Origin: Hypsibius dujardini
Lineage: Eukaryota; Tardigrada; Eutardigrada; Parachela; Hypsibiidae
DNA length: 25,821 bases
Direction: 5' to 3'
Assembly (NCBI GenBank): GCA_001579985.1
Contig: LRSR01001015.1
Location: 1-25,821 of the forward strand
Position numbers and translations under genes: made by a program. The notes below the pieces were generated by a model. The model saw only the letters and a list, made by a program, of their open reading frames with translations. It made no database searches and had not been told where the DNA came from. Of this stretch, positions 1 through 11,829 are shown piece by piece. Position 1 is the first letter of the stretch, and the number at the start of each line of letters is the position of its first letter.

Positions 1-180
1 CAGACAGACAGAGTAAGAAGCTAAAGAGGAATCGAAGGACCACGAAGAGTTCTGAAGATTTTGCATACTTCGTATCCAAGTTTTTTTAGGAACAAGCGGA
101 CGAGCGGGGGTTCCGATCCGAAAAATCTATAAGACATAACGATTGCTTGAATTACGGCTTTAAGTGACTCTTTGTGATAC

Positions 181-2030
181 TCACTTGGTTAATTTTGTGA
201 CGCGTTCTGGAGTGGAGAACATCGTTTCTGTCCGCTCCACCGCCGGCTCTGCAGGCTCTCTTTCCGGTTCACACTGAGGTACGAACCTCGGAGGGGATAT
301 TGGGGAAGCCTCAGACCGTGAATAAGAGTTGAGTCGTGAACGAGGGACGCTGCGTTCCAGGCGCGGTGACGGTTCCCGAAATCGCACTCTCGACGGCTGA
401 GCGGGAGTGTGCTGCAGGTGGCGGAGGGCGGCTTGCTGATTCTGGATTTCGTCGGTCAGATACTCAATGTTCCGGGCGAGGGTAGCGATGTGATCCTCCA
501 GCATTTCACATCTCAATTGGGTCTCTGACTCGGACAAGCTAAAAGTTGAGAAATAAAATCATACTTTCGTGCTTTCAAGGTTCAAACACACAATACACCA
601 ATTTTATCTGTGGGATATCTATAGTATTTAGCCACAGAGAGGAACCCAAATATATGGAACTCCAAAGACACAGATATGGATTCAAATACAGACCGAAACA
701 TACACAAAACCGGACAGACACAAACACGAACAGACAAAGACACAGGCGCAAACACAGAGAGAAACACAAGACACAGACACAGACACAGACACAGACACAG
801 ACACAGACACAGACACAGACACAGACACAGACACAGACACAGACATGGACACACCAACCGACATGCATGCAGTCCGGGGTACCTCTCGGGTCTATTCAAA
901 TTAAAATACAAAAAGCACATCCGCTTCCAAAATTAATCTCTCCGCATTTGTTACCTTTCGCCCAAACATTGGTTCCCATGAAGCAATCGTCCGTAACCGC
1001 CCACCCCATTACCGCCGGTTGCATTCGGTACCGCCGCCCACTCGCTTATATCCCTTTTTTCTCTCTCTCCCACACTAACACCACCACCACCAGCAACACC
1101 TCCAATACCCCCTCCACCCACCATTACACCACCGCTACCAGCACCAGCAGCGCCACCACCCAGCGCCTTCAGCAGCTGCATTTGCATGTCGTACATCATC
1201 AAAACCTGCCGACGAGCGAGATCCTCACTGGACGTGTCGCTGCCGTTCCCATAGAAGCCCTCATCGGAGGAGGCGGCACGCGCCGGCTGATCACCCGCCG
1301 TGGAATCCAGCTCCAAACTCTCATCCAACAGACATCGATCCCTCGTTGCGTCTTTCCCAGACATCGCGTCACCGCCGTTACTGTCGCGTAACATTGACCG
1401 TGACTGAGTCTCCCAGAAACCGGATTCTTCGTCGGTCGGTTGGGCGGTCAGTCCGTCGTGGTGGTTGTTCTCAGGCGAAATGGGCGGGAGGGGCGGGGTC
1501 GTGTCGTCCTCTTCCCCCTCGGAGGGATAATGATAGGCTTGGCGCGGTTGATGATGCCGTCGTTGGGAAATGGAATTACACGGTTGGCTGGGCATTGTGG
1601 GATAGTGGAAGTTGTTGCTGCTGCTGCTGCTGCCGTGATAAGACGGTTGTTGGGCTGCTGCGGCGAATGCCGGCGGGTTGTCCGGCGGGAGGGAGAAGGT
1701 GAGGTGCGGCGCGGCTTCGGATGAGATGCTGCGGGAACGACGGCGAGGGATGGGAATTTCGGGTTTAGGTTGAGACATTCGGGAGAGGTCGCGGTAGGGG
1801 CCAAACTGTAGACGGTTTTTGAAGTACTCTGCTGCGGTGGTTGAGGTATCGTTTGCCGTGTCTGGGTGCTGGCGTTGCGGATGTCTCGGCGGCTTTTGGT
1901 TTTTGCTAAGCTCCTGGAATGGAAACAGAGTGAACTGTGCATCTTATTAACTTATAATTTATCGTGTTTGAGTGATTTTTAGCCAATGACAGTCAAGTTC
2001 TCTCTCGAATTTGTCTCTGTCTGCCTGCGC

Positions 2031-2100
<70 letters not shown>

Positions 2101-4418
2101 GTATTTGTCTGTCTGTGTGTCTGTGTGTCTGTGTGTCTGTGTGTCTGTGTGTCTGTTTGTGTGTCTATGTGTCTGCCTGCCTGTCTGCTTGCCTGCCTGC
2201 GTGCCTGTATTTCTCCCTGCTTTAATTTGCCTCATTTCCCTATTCCGCCAGCTTCACAATCAGATCTTTTTTATTTGCAACCATTTCAATCGCAGCAGGC
2301 AAGCAAACGCTTTCGATTCAGCCATTCGTGTGGGCTTATATTACGAGGTATTAATTCCTGACATGCCCTACTTCTTTTCCAATAAATAAACAAATTTTTA
2401 ATCTCGCCATCTTGTCGGTTTGCACATGTAGACACACATATATATATACTGTATATATACCCCATCTTACCCGGTGGGCATCTTGTCTGAAATTGGACCC
2501 ATCTCCCAAGTCGGAATAGAAGGCGGAACTCTGCGGTACCACTGTCCGTTGGGTCATGACGGATGGGGATTGAGGACGACAGGAAGTGCCGGTGGCGGGC
2601 GTCGTCGTCGTGGTGGTGGCGGTAATACCATAAACATGGAATTTACTGTCGGCGGTGGTGGTGGCCCTGACTGTGCGGGGCGGTTTCGGTGGCGCACTTT
2701 GACATGGAATATTTGGGGCCATGCTTGAGGGTGGCCGCATCACGCTGCGGTGGTGATGGTGATGATGGTAATGGTCAACCGACGACGCCACGCCGGAAAC
2801 GTCAGATAGCGGGGAGATAAGAGGGTGTAAAACGGTCTCCGGGTCAGGCGTGTCGAAGGATGTCGTCGGGGCGAGCCGATAATCCACGGCTGGATAGGAA
2901 TCCATCGTGAGATTTTCCTGCGTTGGAAAAGGTTATTGAGGTAAACATGTATCCAGATCAAAAGGGGAACTCGATGAGATAATTACCGACACCCAAATTG
3001 AGCATGACCACGCCTATTTAATCTCGGTTGTGGAGTGGTCAGTGCATGATGCGTATAGGAAGCATTGCATTGAACAAATGAGTATACGTGTATGCTACGA
3101 GGTAAAGGCCGTTAACCAGGCCGATTTTTTCAACGTTGATTTCCCGGCGCTGCAATGCTGCCTTGCCATAACAGATGGCTGGGAAACATTTAAAAAAAAT
3201 TCTCTGACCCATTTTAGTTCGTTCCTAAGCCTCACGGTTCGAATTTGAGTCCAAAAAAAGGAAGAGAAGAATCTCAACGGAGAAGTGTGCAAGTCCGGTA
3301 GAGGCGCCACTTCGGTTCCATCTCCCTGGGTTGAATTCGCAAAAACGACTTATGCGCCATCTGTTTGCCTGCCGGCCTGGTTAAGTTGCGATTTCTAAAA
3401 GCGGCCTGGTTAACGGCCTTTACCTCGTACCTGTAGAATGGTTTTTTTATGTCTGCGACATTGCATTAAATGGTTAGCATTTTAGGTTTATTATTTATAA
3501 TAACAACAGCTATAGAACAGTTGAATGCAACTGCTGTAACATCGAGTAGGGGAACAGCAAAGAAAAATGGAGACTATCGAGTAGAGGAATAGCAGAGAAG
3601 ACTGCGCGTATCGCAAACGAATACTCCACGAAAATCTGAATCAATCCAGACAGCTAAGCGGAAAGTAAGTCAAGTATTTATACGCTAATAGGCACCCCTA
3701 AAGCCAAATTAAGTATCCTCTCACTTTTTGTGCTGGGAATAAATGGTAACGTGGACTAGCAATTGAATACACACAAGTCAGACAAAGCGGGTAATGAGAA
3801 AGTGCCGTAATTTTGAACTTTTTTTTGGCACTTTAATTTTTGTACTTGGAACCAGGTCCTAATATTAGTTTAATTGTTTTACCATTAACTTTTTTTTTTT
3901 ATTATTTATTTCAGTTTAACATTGTCAGTATATTTCTTTCCACTACATGTTTTTGTTTGCCGGACACCAGTTGCGCACCTTTTCAATTAGACGACGCAGT
4001 CGCCGTTCAAGCGAAACTTCCGCCCTGCTATCCCCATCATCCTCCTCCTCACCACCCGCATCATCATCAGCACCGTCACCGTGGTCACGCTGCCGCATCC
4101 CCCTCGTCTGCATCATCATCGTCGTCGTCCCGTCGAAATAATTAACAGAATAATTTCCCGATTCACCACTGGCAACTCCGGAAGCACAGCTCGACTGCTG
4201 CTGCTGCTGGGCCAATTTACACCGGCGCTTATGCATCTGCTTCCGTTTGAGCTCGCCCAGCGTCAATATCGCACCCGCTGCAACAGGTGACGGCCTCGCT
4301 GTCGTGGTCACAGGTGGAAGGCCATGACCATCATTATGAATAATAACAGCAGCTGGACAGTGCTGTCCGTTAATGTCTGTGCCTGTGCATGTGCTTGTGC
4401 CTGTGCCTGTGCCTGTGT

Positions 4419-4453
<35 letters not shown>

Positions 4454-4490
4454 TTTGTGTTTGTGTCTGTGCCTGTGTTTGTGTTTGTGT

Positions 4491-4522
<32 letters not shown>

Positions 4523-4749
4523 GGACTAATAATACCGGCATAATTGTCTGCATCCCGTTGACGCTGACGCTGATGATGATGACTATCAATACGGCCGGCC
4601 ACCTGTAGGACTTTTTTATCCCCCACTCCCTGCTGATTCTTCCAATGCAGCGGGTCGTCAATGTCGTAGTTGAGGATGACACTCCGGCCGGGGTAGGGCG
4701 GCGGTGCGACCGGTCGTGCCGGACTGGGCCGCCGCATCGTCGCAGACAT
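181..4749 (-). CDS. Unrecognised large disordered, low-complexity protein (4 exons seen, partial)
   Basis: I do not recognise this protein. Four exons join in frame: 4749-3979, 2917-2471, 1913-955 and 538-185, with phases 0, 0 and 2 matching at each junction. Acceptors are good (ccaacgcag, ccattccag, caacttttag). The ATG at 4749 is the first Met after an in-frame TAA near 4813, but an upstream coding exon is possible. The last exon either stops at TGA 181-183 or, more likely, uses the strong donor GTGAGT at 184 and leaves the window. The product (about 843 residues seen) has a PPPY motif (16-19), a Gly-Thr dipeptide repeat (about 77-123), poly-Gln (about 180), an acidic stretch, poly-His (about 305), an SH3-type PPKPPR motif, Ser-rich segments, a Gly-rich stretch ending exon 3, and a predicted coiled coil opening exon 4 ([18 protein letters not shown]). 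This suggests an intracellular scaffold or adaptor. The segment across the first junction vaguely recalls the CUPID region of FRMD4/CCDC120 proteins, too weakly to name it. Confidence 0.7.
539..954. repeat. Intron with (CAGACA)n hexanucleotide tract
   Basis: This is the intron between the last two visible exons of the left-hand minus-strand gene. It holds a near-pure CAGACA tract at about 768-845, preceded by looser CAGACA-like sequence from about 710. Open frames through the tract on both strands are repeat artefacts. Confidence 0.85.
1987..2220. repeat. Intronic (CTGT)n tract grading into GTGTCT variants
   Basis: Positions 2031-2100 are an almost perfect CTGT tetranucleotide run of about 17 copies. 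It is followed to about 2220 by GTGTCT and CTGCCTGC variants. It lies in the 1914-2470 intron of the left-hand gene, so the transcript carries CAGA. Long Cys/Val/Ser-rich frames here are translations of the repeat. Confidence 0.9.
3096..3429. mobile_element. MITE-like inverted-repeat element in an intron
   Basis: A 28-bp sequence beginning TACGAGGTAAAGGCCG at 3096 returns as an exact reverse complement ending at 3429. The enclosed roughly 330 bp shows no coding potential. TA at both outer edges fits a TA target-site duplication, as for Tc1/mariner-type MITEs. It lies in the 2918-3978 intron of the left-hand gene. The rest of that intron (2918-3095, 3430-3978) shows no gene; it has a short imperfect direct repeat near 3540-3600 and poly-T stretches near 3820 and 3890. 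Confidence 0.75.
4381..4519 (-). repeat. Coding hexanucleotide repeat (Gly-Thr dipeptides)
   Basis: About 23 copies of a GCCTGT hexamer on the plus strand read on the minus strand as GGCACA with GACACA and AACACA variants. They encode Gly-Thr, Asp-Thr and Asn-Thr dipeptides at about residues 77-123 of the left-hand protein. The 6-bp period keeps the frame, so copy-number changes alter length without frameshift. Confidence 0.85.
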
Positions 4750-6971
4750 GCTTGGACGCACAATCGAACGGTTGATTGTTGATGGATAGACAAAATATTC
4801 AGACAAAACGAGTTATGATTAAAGAAAGCGGTTAAAGCAACTGGATAAATCGTCCGTTGATTAATTCAATAAACGCGGCGTTGTAGAACACAACTGATTT
4901 TGCGACTGATTGCTGATTGGCTAAACAAAATTTCGACAAAATAAAATCTCGATGAGGCAAGTAATGGGGAGGAGTGTTGCGTTGATTGATAATACTAGGC
5001 GTTGTCCAGCAGCAAGCAAAATCCAGGCAGGAATATCATTTCAGCGGAATTCAACCGATGAAAGCGTATTTTGATTGATTGAACTGTTTGGGCGGCGTAC
5101 AAATCCGATAAATATCCGATAAATGTCCGGCTCGGGGCGAACAGTTTTAGTGAAATTAATTTTGCCCGCAATTGATGATATGCGATCGGTGTGTCTGTGT
5201 CGATGAGGAGTAGCAGTGATGAAATGTGATCCGTTCGTTGCACGGCACACACCCAGACAAGAGAGAAGAGAGTGGTCAGCAGCACGACATGTGGTCGCGA
5301 GTGTGCGTGTGTGTGTGTGTGGATGCGATAAGATGTCAGCTACCGGCGGGGGCTCTTTAATATCTCTGCATCAGGGCCAAAAAAACCTTATTAAACGACC
5401 AATTTAGATAGACGTGAGTTGATTAGAGATTGCCATATCAGAGCGCAGTGACACGATAAATCGCCCTGTGGGACGTCATCACATCACATCGCTCTTCTCA
5501 CAAGACAAATCTCATCAAAACGGCTGTATATATATATATATACGAGAGTATATATATGAGAGTATATATAAATGTAAGACAATATACTCTAACTGACAGA
5601 CCGACAGACAGACAGACATGGACTTGTCTATATATCTGTGTGTGTCTCTCTCTCCATCGATGGAATCAATTACCGGCAAACAAAACTTTTTAATACCTTG
5701 GGAATCGCCTCTCTTACCGCTCTGTCTTGTCCGTGAAGGTCGGTAATGATGATGATGAGAATAAGGTGGCAGCAATCCCATGCATCAATTTGTCTGTGTG
5801 GGCTGCTTTTTTTGCGTTGACTTGACTGGTTGGAAGACCGCAGGCAGAAGATGCACACCGAAATATTGCGGATATTCAATCAAAATTTTCGCGTAAAAAT
5901 GGAGAAAATGTGTCGGTTTTTATGATGTGTCTGTGTCTGTGAGTGTGCGATCTGTGTGTGATGAGATGAGGTATGAAATGGAACTTTGATTGTGCTGGTG
6001 CCAGTGGTGGTAATAACGAAAAAGGGGCGTGGGTGCGAGGGATGGGTGGAAAATGAATGAACTGTGCCCAGCCCCCGCCTCACACTCACATATATAGTGC
6101 ACAGACACAGACAAGGCACAGACGCAGACAAGGCACAGACGCTGGACACAGACAAGGCTCGCAGACAGAGACACTTTCCTCATCAGTCGCTGTGGCCGGA
6201 CACAGGCAATCAAGCATAAGTTAAACTTGCCCTTCCTCTGATCACTCCGTGGCTGTTTGTCTGTCTGTATGTCTGTATCTTTGTTTTGCCGTGTTTGCCT
6301 GCCTGCCTGTGTCTGTCCCACTAAGAAGGTCTTTAACTTTCGTGTGCCTCAATGAAAAGGGAATTTATTGCATTGCGAAGACACAGTCGACCAATAAGAA
6401 GACACTGTCTGGATAAACAGTGCTCGTGCCTTATGTCCTTTTTCGTGCAAAGTATGAATTATGAAGGCACGGGTATTGTTCTCATGACTGGTGCGTGACA
6501 GCGCGGTGCCGCGCCTCGTTTCTCTCTGCTACTTGTACATGCATTAGTGCTATTCTTCTTTTTCTCCCCGTCTCTCCCCCGGACAAGATAAACCATTCTG
6601 ACGTTTGACTAGAGTGGTCAGCCGGTCAGCTGTCGAGGCAATCGCCAGATTTTCGTTTGAATAATGATTTCTGCTGTGTGATACGGCGTTTGGGAATTTT
6701 AATACGGCGCTAACTAAAGGATTTCTGTGGCCGAGAGCGATTTTGCAGCACTATAGAAGATGACTATTTAAAGGATAATAAAAAGGGGAATGTGGGTTTG
6801 AGTTTCCAAATACGACACATCCTCCGTACCTCTCTAAATTGGTATGCGCGAGTGGTCAGTCTCAGCCAGTTGCTTCTCTCCTGTCAATAGTAACAACCAG
6901 CCCAGCCCTCGCGTCTTGATATTCAACGAAACTTCCGTTCATTATTTCAGTTCAGTCTGTCTCTGTCTGTT

Positions 6972-7016
<45 letters not shown>

Positions 7017-7566
7017 GCCTGTCTGTCTGTCTACCTGTCACTCAGTCAGTCTGTGTATCTGTGTCTGGGTGTCTGGGTGTCTGTGTCTGTGTCTGGGTGT
7101 CTGTGTCTGTGTGTCTGTCTATGTGTCTGTCTACCTTTCAGTAAGTCATTCAGTTAGTCAGTCAGTTAGTCAGTCAGTTTTTCAGTCAGTCAGTCAGTCA
7201 GTGTGTGTCTCTGTGTCTGTGTCTGACTGTCTGTCTTTCTGTTCGTCTGTCCGTCTGTCTGCTTCCTTCTCTCTCTTCGTCTCTGCCTCTCTTTATTCTT
7301 GTCTATCTATCAATCTCCCCACGCGTGCATTACAGTGATACATGTGGCCTGATTTTGAAAAAATCAGCACGGCAACAAATTCAGTCACCAATTTAAAAAT
7401 TCCTAGAAAATCCGACCATATCACGCATACAGCAACAAGAAGCATCCCGGATGATGAAAAAAAAACTGGTCCAGTGAAGGAATGCCGGCTAGGAACACTG
7501 GGGACAGGAAACAAAAAAACGAAGATAGACTCTCCGTAGGGATTTGGGGACAGGAGCATGCAAATC
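4750..7566. other. Intergenic stretch, no gene seen; microsatellites
   Basis: No frame here shows recognisable protein or convincing splice-linked exons. It lies upstream of the left-hand gene and downstream of ACAT2, so it should hold the former's promoter and the latter's 3' UTR. Simple repeats include GT (about 5300-5322), TA-rich (5527-5570), CAGA (about 5595-5620), loose CAGA/CTGT tracts at 6100-6170 and 6250-6320, and a long CTGT/CAGT tract at 6955-7260. A possible minus-strand AATAAA lies at 7292-7297, about 270 bp beyond the ACAT2 stop. Confidence 0.6.
6955..7260. repeat. CTGT / CAGT tetranucleotide tract
   Basis: CTGT runs at 6957-7030 pass into GTGTCTGG variants and then a distinct CAGT block (about 7150-7202) before returning to CTGT. 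Frames through it are Ser/Val/Cys repeats without family similarity. Confidence 0.85.
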
Positions 7567-10465
<2,899 letters not shown>

Positions 10466-11456
10466 ACTGCAAACGTTCGCTCGATCGGAAGGGATCAGTC
10501 CACGAGAAATGGATGCCGGAGGAAGGGTAGAATGCGGGAAAAATCGTGGACGTGTGAAGGCATTTCCGGTGTGCGGGGCAACAGCTGTTTCCTTTCAGCT
10601 GATTTAAGCGTGCGATTAAATTGTGCAATACTGTATCTGATGAGTAGAAGCCGGAAAGCCGAAAACACACACACACATACAGGACAGGCCCCGCCTTTGA
10701 TACGCTGAGGAGAGCCAATCAGAGAGCAGCGCGGGTGGATTAACTGCGGTCGGAAACTTAACGCTTTTTAAGGCTAGTTGGCACTCGAGATTTTTCCGTA
10801 ATTTTAAATTGACTTTTTAGGCTTGTTGGGAAGAGTGGAGCTTTTCCTATGTCACCACGGAAACCACCACCGCTCGCTTACCGTGTATTCAATAAAGGAT
10901 GAAAATAAAACTCGTGATTTTTTGTGCCCTAACCAATTGCTCTTCGCGGCCCAAAAGACAGTCGGAATATCTATACAGTCACAGTGAATTCTGCTTGAAG
11001 TCATCGATGCACTGCTCGAAGAACAGACATTTTCCTCCGTGACCCTCTCTGTCTGCAAAACCGAAGCAATTCTTGTGGGATTCAAGTATATTTCATCATG
11101 GGAGCCGCTACGAATAAGCGCTACCCTGTAAGGACTCCAAAAATTGCCAAGTCTTTTTGGGACAGTCCATGTCGCTTAGATTCGAGTGAATTTTCTATTG
11201 TTGGAAATGAGGTTTTGATTGAATTGGCCAGGCGCTCCGCTTGCCAAGAGCACCTCCCCACAAAAGGTGAATTTCCTCGATAATTAGCGACAGTGCACGG
11301 ATCACGTGACGTAATGGTTGCCCGCTCTACACGTAAAGTTTGCCCCTTTGCCTCACATCTCAATCAATCAATCATTTGAAGCGTTGCCACGAGTCATAAT
11401 TCTTCATCTTCCGGTTTTGGAATTTAATTTTATTGGGGACCAATTTAACGTCACAT
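10466..11456. other. ACAT2 upstream region, no gene seen
   Basis: This holds the presumed ACAT2 promoter. Short frames on both strands match nothing I know. A small CAATCAATCAATCA tract lies at about 11361-11375. No clear core-promoter motif was identified. Confidence 0.4.
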
Positions 11457-11720
11457 AGCTCGTGCGCTGTCGCTATCTATCGAGGAAATACAGAAATGCT
11501 CTCAGCCAGTCTTTATTCGGCAAGACTATAAAAATATAGCGGGCTTTCGCTTTACGATCTAAAAGGGTTCTAAAGATTGTTGCAATAAATACTGAATGAT
11601 TATCTATCAGAGACGTCGTGCTATGCCGAAGGGTGCGCGCGCATTGCAAATTGGAAGGAATCTTGGGTGCCAACTAGCCTATACTGTATTTTCGCGATAG
11701 ATAGCGACAGCGTACGAGCT
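11457..11720. mobile_element. Small inverted-repeat element (MITE-like)
   Basis: A 37-bp sequence at 11457-11493 (AGCTCGTGCGCTGTCGCTAT...) returns inverted at 11684-11720 with three mismatches. The roughly 190 bp between has no coding potential. A third, partial copy (27 bp, same orientation as the left arm) lies at 11803-11829, touching the pogo element. Target-site duplication is unclear; AGCT at the ends could be part of it. Confidence 0.65.
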
Positions 11721-11829
11721 GTGGAACGTTTAATCGGCCACGCGGCGCTTGTGCTTTGTGTACGGTGCACAGAGCCCGTGCACACGCTCCATTCCAAAAC
11801 GACTGTCGCTATCTATCGCGGAAATACAG

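Noticed and set aside
546-1391. Long plus-strand open frame and its minus-strand partners through the CAGACA repeat
   Set aside because: It is a translation of the hexanucleotide tract plus the antisense of the left gene's third exon; no start context or family similarity.
1986-2389. Cys/Val/Ser-rich open frames suggesting a cysteine-rich protein
   Set aside because: Pure CTGT repeat translation; the same composition appears wherever CTGT occurs (also 6844-7338, 8777-9100, 20269-20601).
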